A DNA stretch of 64,000 nucleotides, taken from the NCBI RefSeq assembly GCF_030253575.1, contig NC_080564.1, positions 26,888,561 through 26,952,560 on the forward strand. Reading direction: 5' to 3'. This stretch comes from Rhododendron vialii (Eukaryota; Streptophyta; Magnoliopsida; Ericales; Ericaceae). Of this stretch, positions 36,391-48,075 are shown in pieces; within the stretch, counting starts at the first letter, position 1, and the number at the start of each line of letters is the position of its first letter. The notes beneath the pieces were generated by a model. That model had not been told where the DNA came from. It searched no databases and was given only the letters and a program-made list of their open reading frames with translations. The translations under genes and the position numbers were made by a program.

Positions 36391-37120
36391 TAAAAAATTA
36401 TAGTAATTTTTATCTAAATATGTTTTGAAATATCCAAGATAAAGTCCAAAATGCCGGTTTTTGGCTTTATCTTGGATATTCAGGTAAAAGTAATAATTTT
36501 TTACTTTTTCTGTTTGTCTTGATGAGACGAATTAATAATTTACAAAAATTAAGCATAAAACTGATAAATACAAAAAAAAAAAATTGAATTAGAAAAAAAA
36601 AAGTCAAAAATTCTTAACGGAACTCAGCGTAACACTAGCTTTCCCTAATAAATACTACTCCACAAAAATGTCACGTGTTTATACGCGTGGTCCTTGAGAA
36701 ATTAAAATCTTACCGTCCGTCGTCGCCAGTTATGTTATGTACGGTGCAATGTTCCACCGAGACCCAGTCAACCAATGACAAACTATCGCAATATTCAAGA
36801 TACCTTTGACCATGAACACTGTATGAAGAGGGGTAGAGGACTGCGTAGACTCACCATTCACCTAATTTAGTTTTGCTCACCCTCTACTTAAGATGATAGA
36901 CTTTATCTACCTTCCTATTGAGTATTGAGTTGAGTTTTGTTCATTACCCTTTCTTTTTATTGGTTGAAATGATGTGGATTCCACTACAAAGTAATGTCAT
37001 GGTTATCAAAAATATCACTTTGTAGTGGGGTCCACACCATTTTCAACTAAACTTTTTTTGAGTGCTTTCGCTGTCTCTCATTTTAAATGTCCCCACAGGG
37101 ATTTGTACATTTTCAAACTC

Positions 37121-37160
<40 letters not shown>

Positions 37161-37931
37161 TAATTCTTTGCCTATTTTCTTTGTCCCTAGCACTCATCTA
37201 TATATATATATATTGCAACAAATTAAATTACTCATTGCTCAGCTGAACCTTATTACATAGCCCCTGACGTAAAATACACGATTTTTTAATGAAATTTTTT
37301 AATTTCATTATTTTGGGAAGGAACCTGACTAGGTGAAAAAATTTGCTTTTTTCTATTAGCTTTCTTTCTCTCGCTTGACCTTGTCTTGTGTTTGATAAAG
37401 AGACTCTAACCGGGCAAGAGAGATTGACCTAGGCAAGAGATAGACTCCTCAGACCTTTCCCTGTTAGACTTGGGCCGACTACTGGTTATAAGATTGAGTA
37501 CTTTAATTTAGTGTAAAAAATAAGAATAATAATATATAGAAATATATATTTTTGGGGTTTGAAAATGAACAGAGGATTAGCAGCGGTATAGGTAGAATGC
37601 TTACCTCAGGCCCCAACAATTACACAATCACGTAGGATTTACGACAAGGTGTATACATGAATCTCATAAATTTTGTGAGACGTATGTGTCTTACATAATT
37701 CTGTGGTTGTTCAGGACATTGGAGCACGATAAATTTTATAAATCTTATACATGGCAAATTCTAACGCCCGCATGCAAGCCCTGGTTAGTGTGAGCCACGC
37801 GCCAATTAATTATTGCCTGTCCACTTCGGTTTTCGATGCGATGGCAGAGATCAACTGGAAGGCTTAACGGGTGAAGCCAAATGACAAAATTAACCTTCAA
37901 CTTGTTTCGAACTCTTCTACAGGAACAGCAG
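36391..37931. other. No gene; small inverted repeats and microsatellites
   Basis: It contains a hairpin at about 36425-36480 (ATATCCAAGATAAAG against CTTTATCTTGGATAT), a second at 36962-37048 (GTTGAAA.TG.TGTGGA..CCACTACAAAGT arms), and an (AT)n(GT)n tract at about 37121-37160 with a further (AT)n run at 37199-37212. No coding family is recognised. Confidence 0.6.
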
Positions 37932-40900
37932 TTTGTAGACACCCCAATCTGGACTTTCAGATTAGTTTACTTACGGTATTTGATTCTCCGATGACGAAAC
38001 AGATAAAGAACACCCCGGGAATGAAGAGTATTTGAGCTTTGAGCATTTGAAAAACCCTTGAACCTAATCTAATCCTAAGCCACTTCAAAAGGGCAAAAAC
38101 CCTACTGACGCGTGCTGCTCCCAGATCCTCACGCGATGGTCAAACTGCCAGGTGGTGGTCAATAGCTAGAGTTTGACCGTTGACCATCGCGCGACGGTCC
38201 AACTTGCCACAAACTTTTCTTGAGGAGGAAACTTGGCCACCAATGCAGCCTCAGCCAGCCTCGTGGACTGGCTGAGCTCCTCTCCTGGCACCAACCACAT
38301 TCACCTCCCTCTCCCTATTTATACCCCCCATGGTCATTCTTCCAAAGGGTTACACATTGGGTTACCAAAAATCAAGTAAAAAGGCCACACAAGCCATAAT
38401 ATCCTTGATATTCTCTCATTCAATCCACTTCCATACACTCATTTTGCTACCACTTCCTACCTATCCAAGCCATTTTCAAACACTCAATCAAAGGTATAAA
38501 CATACCTACTGTTTTCTGTTCTGATCCTTGAGGGGGGCTAGCAGGGCCAAGGCTGGTAATCAATACCAGTCCTGGTCCTAAAGCTGGCAAGGATTCAAGA
38601 ACTGTCGAGGCAAGAACCAGCGCACGACTGTTCCAGTTTGCGCGCGATGGTCCACGTGGGGATTAGTGTCTTGCCGTTTTTGTGTATTTATTTACATATA
38701 GATCACTGTTAAGCATGTTAATAACCAATTTACTGCTTTTCTTTGTTAAAATTGTTTGTCTTAGTTCAATATGTGTTTCTGCTATTTTGGAGTATCCCTT
38801 GATCATTTTGGACATGTACCAGAACCCAGAAACGTGTAAACCAAACACTGGTTAAAAGACTCAGACCATCGTGAGACAGACTGACTCCATCGCGCGCCAG
38901 AGCGCCTCTAACCAGTGAGTGGCTGCTTAGCCTCCGAACCGTGCCTTCAAATATAAGGTTGAGAAAACCCTAAGTGTAGGGTTAGGTCATCGATAGCATA
39001 ATAATCGAAAAGTCCGGGATCGTTCCCACAGAGAATCAAATATAGCTTAATTCGGATTGAAGGTTTTATATGGTGGTTTGGGCGTTAAAGATGGCCAACT
39101 TGGTTTTGCTTTAAATTGTGGAAAGACTAAAGCGGAAACTAGAAATGAGCTTTATAAACTAAAAGAGGCAAGTCTAGGGATCGTCTAACCCTTGACGAAT
39201 GCCGTTATCGGTTCTCAATATAACTCAAGTAAGAGTCACGACCGCGTGCTCACGCCCGAAAGATTTAGCTTTAACGATTACATTTAAAGAAAGATGTGAT
39301 TAAGCGGAGCTAAACAAACCTATTTTTGCTAATGTATCTAACACGTAGGAGGCCACGAGCCCTCGATATGCCGCTTGCCAAGACCGCTTGACTAAACGAC
39401 ATATTAAAGAGTTAACACCCCTCACTTAGACTAAAATGGCTAGGTTAGTTCAATTTCGAAAACCAAAATTTTAAGCCTGAATGTTTGAGAACCAAATAAC
39501 CTCATAAGTTCTCAGGAAAGATTACCCCGAGACTTAGCCTAACGACTACTCACGCATACTTAAAGTATAGAAGAAAGTATAAAAACAAGACATGACTTTT
39601 AACCGAAGAAATTGAAAACAAACTTGATATTACCAAGGATCTAGTCCGTATAAGCAACTTTAATAAACAAAAAAATTAAGAAACGATAATTACCTTAAGG
39701 AGTTCTTGAAGAAATTAACACAAAAGCTTGAGAGCTTTTAATGGAGTTCTAAAAATTAAAAGACTTAAAGTGATATATGACAAGAGTGATAAAGATGAGA
39801 GAGGGAGACCCTATTTATACAAGGTAACCTACTCTCTCACAAAATATTCTAAAAGTAGCCAAAAGTGAAAAATATCCCAAAAGTGCAAAGTTGAAAAAGG
39901 TAGCAAATCGTGAATATTTTCTGCAGTATGAACCGGTACTGGGCAACCCCCAGTACTGGTACAAGGTCTTCAAAAAAACTGCCAAAACCAAAACTCTGAT
40001 CACCACGTACCGGTACTGGCCTGGCCAAATCCCAGTACCGGTTCATAGTCTCCAAAACTTTTATTTTGGGCCTGCCTTGGTCTTATCAGCCCGATGACAA
40101 CCCGACGCTCTACCCCTTCTCTAGTAATCACCCGACAGGACTTGATGGGGCGTCGCCACAAGGCCTTGGATGCCTAGATACTTCCGAGAGCAACCTTTAG
40201 CGATAAAAACCGCCAAAATGTCACGTATTTCCTGGAACTATCAAAACCCAACCTTACGTGCAAAAATGGAATAAAAATAATAAAGTAAAGAATCAAACGC
40301 TACAAATTAAAAGATTTTAAGCGCCAAGACTATACAATCTTGGCCGCTTATCAGTGGCCTTGCACGGGTAGCTTGGCTTTAGGCCATTATTTTTGTCCCC
40401 ACACTGTTTATGGAGTGTTTTGTTAATTTGTAGGGCTCTTTCAGCCTTTAAACTACTTAGAACTGCCTATTATTCTGCTATAAACTGTTTGGCTTGTCCT
40501 GGGTGTGCACTGATCCTTCCAGGGCCCAGAGGGAGGTAAAACTTAATCTGTTGGGAGGATATCGACCCTCGCGCGATGGAATGGGTCTGACGCGCGATGG
40601 TGTACTTGCATGCTGGCAGGTCCATGTATGCAAGTTGACCACTGTTCATGTCAAATTCATGGCAATGAACTGTTTTGATATCTTGTGGCAGTGTTGGGCT
40701 TTATCTCATTTATTTTCTAGTGTATCACTCATCCATGCTTTCATACCACTTCCTGCAAAGTGTTACAGTTTTAATCCTCGATTAATTGTTTCATCGCCTT
40801 AATTGGCTAAAAATTAATTCATCAAACAGAATCGCAAATGTTTTCGCAAATGCCTAAGTAGAGACCGATCTTCGGATTGGGGGAGAGAGGTGCCTTAAAA

Positions 40901-41130
40901 CCCTTCCCCTCTCGTAACTTGGCTCCCGAACCCAGATATGGTTATGACGGACTGGTGCCTTCCTTTTTTCAAATCAAACAACGCAGCGAGCGTTTCAAGT
41001 TCAGTTACTTGGGTGTCAGAACTTCAAACCCAAGTGGTGACTTTGAATTGAGCATTTGTCTATCAAAAAGCGCGCTCATCGATCCGTCCTATTTTTTCGG
41101 GCACGCTACCCACATAGTTTCAGCACAGAC
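37932..41130 (+). mobile_element. LTR-retrotransposon segment (probable long LTR), interrupted
   Basis: TGTAGACACCCC at 37932 is a common start of plant Ty3/gypsy-type LTRs. The right part (about 40880-41060) has GAGGTGCCTTAAAACCCTT, CTCCCGAACCC and GGACTGGTGCCTTCC, also typical of the 3' part of such LTRs. Both halves carry repeated CGCGCGATGG-type motifs, supporting one element split by the solo LTR at 38924-40353. No gag or pol frame is present and no flanking duplication was found, so the right boundary is approximate. Confidence 0.55.
38924..40353 (-). mobile_element. Solo LTR, 1430 bp, nested in an older LTR element
   Basis: It is flanked by an exact 5-bp duplication GTGGC (38919-38923, 40354-40358). 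It begins TGCTTAGCC and ends GCTTATCA. GGATCGTTCCCAC at about 39020 matches the GGATCGTACCCAC block in the solo LTR at 18500, so both belong to one family inserted in the same orientation. There are no coding domains. Confidence 0.85.
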
Positions 41131-41162
41131 AGTGCGTAGAGCCGGCATTTGGACCCGTCTCT

Positions 41163-41415
41163 GGTCCAACAAAGATAATCGGAGCCGCTCATGTTATTCA
41201 ATATATTTTGCTTAAGGTCCTTTGAAAAAATCAGCTCCATCCGACATCGATAAGGGCATTTACGAAGCGTCCAAAATCGATAAGGGCATTTTCTTAAAGC
41301 GATTTTGGACGCTTCGTAAATGCCCTTATCATGTCGGATGAAGCTGATTTTTTACAGAGATCTTAAGCAAAATATATTGAACAAAATGAGCGGCTCCAAT
41401 TATCTTTGTTGGACC
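41163..41415. repeat. Foldback element, 253 bp
   Basis: Nearly symmetric arms: GGTCCAACAAAGATAAT.GGAGC, CAATATATTTTGCTTAAG, ATCAGCT.CATCCGACAT, GATAAGGGCATTTACGAAGC, GTCCAAAATCG. Only about 30 bp of spacer remains. No clear target duplication. Confidence 0.85.
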
Positions 41416-41795
41416 CAAGACTTAGAAATTTTGTCCTTATTTGAATTTTTTTCGCATTTATTAGTTTTGCGCCAAACTTTTGTAGGTTATTGATTCGTCT
41501 CGACGAGAGTAATCGGAAAAGTAAATTTTTTTTGCTTTTACACAAATACTTTGAAAAATAACCACTTTTAGCACAAAAACTAACTGTTTTTGCTAAAAAA
41601 TTGATATTTTTCAAAATACTTGAGTAAAAATAAAAAGTTTTTACTTTTCTGATTCCTCTCGTCGATATGAATCAATAACTTACAAAATTTTGGCGCAAAT
41701 CAACAAATACGAAAAAAATTCAAATAGGGACAATTTTCAAATTTAAGTTAAGTTCATAAGACAACCTAAACCAAATATGTCTTAAACAATAAAAC
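41416..41795. repeat. Copy of a dispersed AT-rich repeat
   Basis: The motif series TTTACTTTT, TCGTCGA.A.GAAT.AATAA, ACAAAATTTTGGCGCAAA then AAATACGAAAAAAATTC recurs at about 36490-36600, 44440-44570 and 61750-61870. The unit is without coding capacity and of unknown type. Confidence 0.55.
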
Positions 41796-42122
41796 TACGG
41801 GTACATCATTTGGTGTACACCAAATGAATGCGGTTCCATATATAGTACCCACTTCAAGATCTGACATAAATGATTAGAGCCACTTTATTTGCTTAAAACG
41901 CCTTTTAGATTTTTGTAATAAATCAACTTGGTCAGATATTAGTAACAACTTGATTGATTCTACTCAATTCGCTAATAGGAAATTGAGCAAATAATTGATC
42001 AAATTCTTACCGATAACCGATTGAGCTAATTTTTTATATGAACCATTAAAAATATTTTTGAAAAATTAAGCGACTTTGATCATTTATCAAGATTTGGTGA
42101 CATCAAATAGTGTACCCATAAC
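41796..42122. repeat. Diverged inverted-repeat MITE
   Basis: Ends CTACGGGTACATCATTTGGTGTAC and GGTGACATCAAATAGTGTACCCATAA are inverted relatives. The interior is AT-rich and non-coding. Confidence 0.5.
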
Positions 42123-42222
42123 ATGACAATAGCCCTTTTGAACAGTGTGCACTATGTTTTTTTTTTTTACTTTCTCATTTTAAGTTTCATTAGCATGATT
42201 CCGGCGTATTCTGAGTTCTTAT

Positions 42223-42560
42223 GGAAATTAACGAATTCTGAAACATTTCTTATCGATATCGGATTGAGCTAATTTTTTTCAGAAATCCATAAAAAATATT
42301 TTAAAAATAATTTACAGTTTGAATCATTTTTGTAGGGCCCGTAATGGACACCCAAAAAATCAAGAAATTGTTGCGACAAGGGCCCTGTTTGGTGCAGCTA
42401 AAATGAGCAAGAAATTGATGATTTTTGCGGGGCTCATTAGCTCATTACGGGCCTTACAGAGACTATTCAAACCGCAAGTTATTCTTAAAATATTTTTTAT
42501 GAGTTTCTGAAAAAAAAATTAGCTCAATTCAAGGTAAGAGTTGTTTCAGAATTTGTAAGT
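42223..42560. repeat. Inverted-repeat element, about 338 bp
   Basis: Left arm AATTCTGAAACA...TTGAGCTAATTTTTTTCAGAAA...GGGCCCGTAATG pairs with right arm CATTACGGGCC...TTTCTGAAAAAAAAATTAGCTCAA...TGTTTCAGAATT. Non-coding. Confidence 0.7.
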
Positions 42561-42689
42561 TCAGAATTCATAGAGCGCCTTACAAATTCTAAAACACCTT
42601 ACAAATTCTGAAATAACCCTTAAAAATAAAAATAAAAACCATGCCAAAGTTCCTAAAAACAGGAGGGTGATCCCCGTTCCAGTTTCTAA

Positions 42690-42830
42690 TAAAAGGAATT
42701 TTTAGAAAATAAAGGTAATTTCAAACTTAAAAATCATGTGTTTACGTAAATAATTTTTCTATCAATATAGATCTTGTTTGATAGATCTCATTGAGATCTT
42801 TCAAATGGTGCAAAAAAAAAAAATTTAACT
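42690..42830. repeat. Partial copy of the GGCTCCGTTCC Tourist family
   Basis: GTGTTTACGTAAATAATTTT, then TTTGATAGATCTCATTGAGATC and GGTGCAAAAAAA match the interiors of 46638-47424 and 61913-62151, but both terminal sequences are absent. Confidence 0.65.
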
Positions 42831-42864
42831 AAGCGGAACCGCACCTGCTACAGGTTAACTCTCT

Positions 42865-43654
42865 GGCCTCGTTTGATAACGGTGATAGTGATAGATGGTT
42901 GTGATTCGTAAGAAAATAGGATTATGATTGGTAATGAGAAGTGATTATTAATGAGAAAAGATTGGTAATCAGTATGTTTGTTTGGGATGTGATTAGATGA
43001 TGAGATTATTAATATCGTGTTTGTTTCATACGGGATAGGATTGGATTATAGTATAGATTTCCATTTTTGCCCCTCCCCCACCCATACAACAACACACGCA
43101 CATGGGAAAAAAAACCCCGGGAAAAAAGTAAAAACAGCCACAAACGCACTACTTTCTATTGTTTCCGGTCGATTTTCCCTACTTTACTCTCTCTCTCTCT
43201 CCCCACACCCACACCACACCCACAGAAAAACCCAACCAGCGGAGATTACGACGACGATGTCTATGACGACGAAGATAATGACCCAACCAAGCTCATAATC
43301 AAGGTCTCTCTCTCTCTCTCTCGAGATCTCGATCTGCACAAATACATACATATTTTGTGTGTGTTTTTGTGGTGGTGGAGATGATTTTTTGCTCCCGTGG
43401 TGGTGGTGGTGGTGGTGATCGAACTGTTTTTCTGGTGGCAGTTTTGTCTTTCTCCTTCATAAGACCTAGGATTGGATTATTAATACCAAGTTCATGGGAT
43501 ATTACCAATCCCCCTTATTCCCCACCTTTAGGAGGCTTGCTCATTCCATGAGATTCACAATTCGGAGGAATTTTGTGTTACCAAACAAGAGATTTACAGT
43601 CCAGTGAAATTGTTAGTCCAATCCCAATGCTGAATCTAAATAACAAACGGGGCC
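42865..43654. mobile_element. Tourist-like DNA transposon derivative, 790 bp
   Basis: It is flanked by TCT on both sides. Ends GGCCTCGTTTG and CAAACGGGGCC are inverted. The middle (about 43060-43390) has coding-like composition, (GAC/GAT)n and CT tracts, but no recognised protein family, so a captured 5'-leader fragment is possible. Confidence 0.65.
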
Positions 43655-44642
43655 TCTAAATACTCCGTTGCGAGAGTAGTACTGCACCAAATGGAGTTAT
43701 TACGGTTTTAACAAAAAGAGAAAAAGCTGCAATACTGGTCCATCCATATCCATAGGTGAGGGAATGGACATAAATTATTAAACTACTACACACATCACAC
43801 ATGTGTACGAGATTAAAAGAGACGCAATGTAGCACGAACCCTAGCCGGACCGATCTTACATAATCATAAGTTTGTTATAGATATTGGCGTCAATTACATG
43901 ACCATAACATAAATAATTTTCACGATCTTAGTTTGTCTCATAGTTGTCTCCTGGCACCAAACACAATGAACATCAAAGAAGATCTTTGACCATAATATGT
44001 TAACTCTTTTAAAATACTAGTAACAACTTATATATTCACTTAGTAGTATTTTTTTCCCCATAGATTTTAGCCTTTTGAAATCAAGTATTTTTATCAAAGA
44101 CAAAATTCTAAAAATATTTAAATATAGAACAAAATTCTAAAAATACAGGAAAATGAAATTTTATAAATTAGTTACTCTTGTGTATTTAGTGAACTTGTTT
44201 CACCTCTGGTAATGACCATTACTTTTATACTCCGTAAATTTTTTTCATCAAGACAAACACATTATTTTAAAAAAAAAACAAAAACGGTGAAAATTTTAAA
44301 AGGACAGATGTTTGTGTCAACTCTATGATTGTGTAATTACTTATAGCATGACTTTTTTTTTTTGTGATCCGCATAAAGCATGACTGATGCTTGACTTCTT
44401 TTTTTTTTTTTTTTCTTAAAAGTGATTATTTCTCAAAATATTTGGGTAAAGTAAATTTATTTTACTTTTACGGTTCGTTTCGTCGAGAAGAATAAATAAT
44501 TCATAAAAAATTGACACAAAACTAAAAAACGCAAAAAAGAAGAAGACAAAACATGCACTTTTTCTAAAAGTAAAAAATGTGTTAGAAGAACGGAGCTTGA
44601 TTATTCTGTCTTAGTATTATTTAATTTTTACTAGTTTCTAAA
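43655..44642. other. AT-rich region, no recognised gene
   Basis: It includes a copy of the dispersed AT-rich repeat at about 44440-44570. Otherwise nothing is recognised. Confidence 0.45.
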
Positions 44643-44644
44643 TA

Positions 44645-45632
44645 CTCCCTCCACCCCATTTTATTTGTCCATTTTCGTTATTTGTGTCGTTCTTTAAACA
44701 TTTATATCTCCCAATCGGCCAATTTATAATGTTTGTCATAATTTTGAAGATTTTGTATTATAGAACTAATCGAAAACTATCAAATAGGATATCCATATTG
44801 TATATTTTTGGAGATTTATTAGAAGATATAAGGCCTGACGTTACGACAAGTGTCATGTAATCTATCTCTCTCTCAATCCTAGCCACCACAACTCCTCTTC
44901 TCCTTTCCCCCCAACTCCTCTTCCCCCTTTCCCCCCCCCCCCCCCCCGGGTTTCATACCTGTGTGCGGTGGCAGGAGGGAAAGACGATGGTTCTATTTCG
45001 ACTCACTTTCTTTGTTTTTTCCTTTTTTTCTTTTGTCTATCCAGATCAACGACTTGTCGTCTAATCTGTGAGAATTTTGTCTCTCATTTTACGAGAGTTG
45101 TTAGTTTCGTTTTTAGACGAATTTTGTCTACCGATCGGGTTCTTTCAATCGAGATTGCTTCACAACGATATCTATGCTTCAGCGTTTATCCCTATATGAT
45201 GTCTTTGGCGGGACAACTCCTGGCGGCTTGGCAGATCTCTAGTTCTTGAGAGTTCAATATTGGTGCGTTCGTCATTTGTTGGAGTGCATCTGATATAGGT
45301 ATTTGGTACCTTTATCCTTAATTTTGCATTTTTTCTCGTTTGAGACTCCTAATTAGATGTTAAGCAGTTTAAAAATGTTTGTGTCAGGCCATGTCTGAAT
45401 TAGGATGAAAGATATCGATTGCCTTGTGATTTACTCGTTTTTATTTGTTAGAAGATTAATTTGACTTTGTCCAAATTCTTTGTAAACCTCCATTTTGTAA
45501 GTGCTGCTGGGCATTTATCAATATAATCTTTTCACTTTCGAAAAAAAAAATTAAAAGATATAAGCGAATAAAAACTGAGATGAATATAAAAAAAATTAAA
45601 AAAAAAAAAACAAAGAAAAAGGACGGAGGGAT
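44645..45632. mobile_element. Stowaway-like MITE carrying a retroinsertion
   Basis: Ends CTCCCTCCACCCC (left) and ATCCCTCCGTCC read inward from the right, flanked by TA, match Stowaway (Tc1/Mariner) MITEs. Removing the nested insertion leaves about 260 bp, the usual size. Confidence 0.7.
44833..45554 (+). mobile_element. Polyadenylated retroinsertion (short LINE or retrocopy)
   Basis: It is flanked by a 10-bp duplication AAGATATAAG (44823-44832 and 45555-45564). The segment ends in TTATCAATATAATC then a short A tail, as cDNA-primed insertions do. It starts with CT-rich 5'-leader-like sequence containing a C homopolymer of about 18 bases (about 44930-44947). The frame at 44968-45249 has no family motif. 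It could be a truncated LINE, a SINE or a processed transcript. Confidence 0.75.
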
Positions 45633-45635
45633 TAC

Positions 45636-46634
45636 CATTCACTCAGGACAGGATCTGAGGCGATTTTGCGGTTGTGCCCTTGCAAGTTGCAACAGAACCT
45701 AACGTCACATAGGGTCAATAGTCTTTTTGGTTGACGAAAACAGTCAAAATTAAGATCGGATAATTCAAACACCTGATTTTGAAATTTTTAGGACCATACA
45801 TTTCCCAAACTGGTGGCGTATAAAACTGGAATGCCGCCCACATTCTTGCCGCCGCGTTATTACTCACACGTACGTATAGTTCACGGGTTTCAACTGTTTT
45901 GATCAAGTAGTGCATTCTACTCACGGTGGTAGAATAAAACTGGAGTATGTACGTCTGGATCTTGTTCACATGTACGTTTTTGTATCTATATAATCACAAA
46001 TATTTAAATGCAAGTGAGAGGTCGGATCCATCTCTCAATATGTGATATGGATACGGCCGTCCAGTCTCCCTCTATTTAGATGAATGGTTGTAAATCATGT
46101 TGAATCGAAATCCTTCAATTCGGTGCTCACCGTCATGTGATTCTTCATGTGATTTTATTTGGGTGATGGTTGTAAAGGTAAAATGAAAGTCATCTAATGC
46201 GATGCTATGTCATGTGATTCTTAATGTGATTATTATTATTATTTTTTTGTGTGTGATGTAAAATGAAACTTGATATTGTTTCATTTGATGTGATCTGAAT
46301 GGTTTATCTCGTAATTCTAGATATGTTTAACATGTAGACCAAAATAACTGTTGATCCGATAGTATAAAGCCTTGGTTGAATTATATTTGGTCCAAGTATA
46401 TATGTTCCTTCATTTCTCTTATAGTAACAAATACTATTTGTTTTGAAAAATATTAGTATTGAATGAACCTTAGTTTTTTTACGTGACTAATAAACATATA
46501 AAAAATAATCAAATGAACTGATCAAGCCGTAAATGAACCTATAATGGGTCTCTTTTGATGTCATAAGAATCTGAAAAAGAGATTATCACATGAGATGATC
46601 TCAGTTTGCAAAATATATATCGGGTCAAATTCAC
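45636..46634. other. No recognised gene
   Basis: Non-coding AT-rich sequence. Repeated TGTGATTCTTAATGTGATT-like words occur at about 46130-46300. Confidence 0.4.
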
Positions 46635-46637
46635 TTA

Positions 46638-47424
46638 GGCTCCGTTCCGAAAACCTTCTTAAAAAATAAGTACTTATTTTGCCACTTTTAATTCAAAAAT
46701 AAGAAGGGGCATTCCACAAAATCCTTCTTAAAAAGTTCATTTCACATTGTCAAACTCAAAAATAATGTAAATGAAAAAAAAAATTCAATTTTTTTTGCAC
46801 CGTATTAAAGATCTCAATGAGATCTATCAAACAAAATCCATAGTAGTAAGAAAATTATTTGCGTAAACACATGATTTTTGAGCTTGAAGTTGCCTCATAC
46901 AAAAAAAAAAGACTGTTGCTATGATAATGGGCGCCGGCGGAGGGAAATCGTACCGGCGGCAGTGCCGGGCCGTCTCCAACCACCAGACGGCCGATTCGAG
47001 CCGTCTAAAAATTCTAAAAAAAAAAACCAAGGGGGCCTACGCGGGAATCAATGGCATCCGAGGCGTGTAAGGTGCTTGATCCGAGCACCCCTTTTCTGTG
47101 TATATATGAACCTTTTCCGTGTATATATGATGATTCATATATACACGGAAAAGGGGTGCTCGGATCAAGCACCCTACACACCTTGGATGCCGTTGATTCC
47201 CGCGAAAGCCCCTTTGGTTTTTTTTTTTAGAATTTTTGGACGGCTCAGATCGGCCGTCCAGTGGTCGAAGACGGCCCGGCGCGGCCACCGGTACGATTTC
47301 CCTTCCGCCGCCCATTGGTACCTATATAAATTCTACCAAAATAATTACCCTCCTTCTTATTTTCCGGAACAACCCTTCTTATTCAACAAAAAATAAGTTC
47401 TTTTTTTGTTTCTGGAACCCAGCC
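46638..47424. mobile_element. Tourist-like MITE interrupted by a foldback element
   Basis: It is flanked by TTA on both sides. Ends GGCTCCGTTCC and GGAACCCAGCC are imperfect inverted repeats. The flanking arms match the uninterrupted relative at 61913-62151 (AAAAAATAAGTACTTATTTT, TTTGCGTAAACACATGATTTTTGAGC). The insertion at 46926-47316 splits it. Confidence 0.75.
46926..47316. mobile_element. Foldback element copy 1, 391 bp
   Basis: Long inverted arms (GGGAAATCGTACCGG, GGCCGTCTCCAACCAC, CGTGTAAGGTGCTTGATCCG against their complements) meet near 47112 with a duplicated CCGTGTATATATGA. It is the same family as 47706-48075 but with about 10 percent arm divergence. Confidence 0.85.
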
Positions 47425-47705
47425 TTAATACTCTTATCTGCTATTTTTTTTCAACTCCAAAATCACAATAGAGATTCTAAGCGGTCACCTTAAACGCGTT
47501 TGCTTACAAAATAAATCATGATAATCGAAAACCGATTTGAATTTGATCAACAGGCATGGCATATGTACAAATCTATATCAGTTAACACATGAAAAACAAT
47601 GGGTATAGTAAGGTTTTAAACTTTTTAACTTAAGCTACATATTTAAAGAGAATAAAGATTCTATTTGGTCACCTCGTATAATAAAATAGAATAAGTACTG
47701 CTAGG

Positions 47706-48075
47706 TGTACCGACCATTTTTGGACCGAAACCGTACCGACGGCCGCGCGCGGCCGTCTCCGGCCACCGGACGGCCGATCCGAGCCGTCCAAAAATTTAAA
47801 AAAAAAAAACCGAGGGGCCCCACGCGGGAATTAACGTCATCCGATGTGTGTAGGGTGCTTGATCTAAACACCCTATTTTTCGTGTATATATGTATACACG
47901 AAAAATAGGGTGTTTAGATCAAGCACCCTACACACATCGGATGACGTTAATTCCCGAGTGGGGCCCCTCGGTTTTTTTTTTTAAAATTTTTGGACGGCTC
48001 GGATCGGCCGTCCGGTGGCCGGAGACGGCCGCGCGCGGCCGTCGGTACGGTTTCGGTCCAAAAATGGTCGGTACA
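47706..48075. mobile_element. Foldback element copy 2, near-perfect 370-bp palindrome
   Basis: It starts TGTACCGACC and ends GGTCGGTACA. Nearly every base pairs across the centre at about 47890 (CGTGTATATATGTATACACG), with only a handful of mismatches. GC-rich outer arms contain CGGCCGCGCGCGGCCGTC. Half of the sequence resembles 46926-47316. No target duplication was identified. Confidence 0.92.

Noticed and set aside
41163..43654. CRISPR-like or satellite array
   Set aside because: The repeats are inverted arms of separate MITEs, not regularly spaced direct repeats, and the genome is a plant's.
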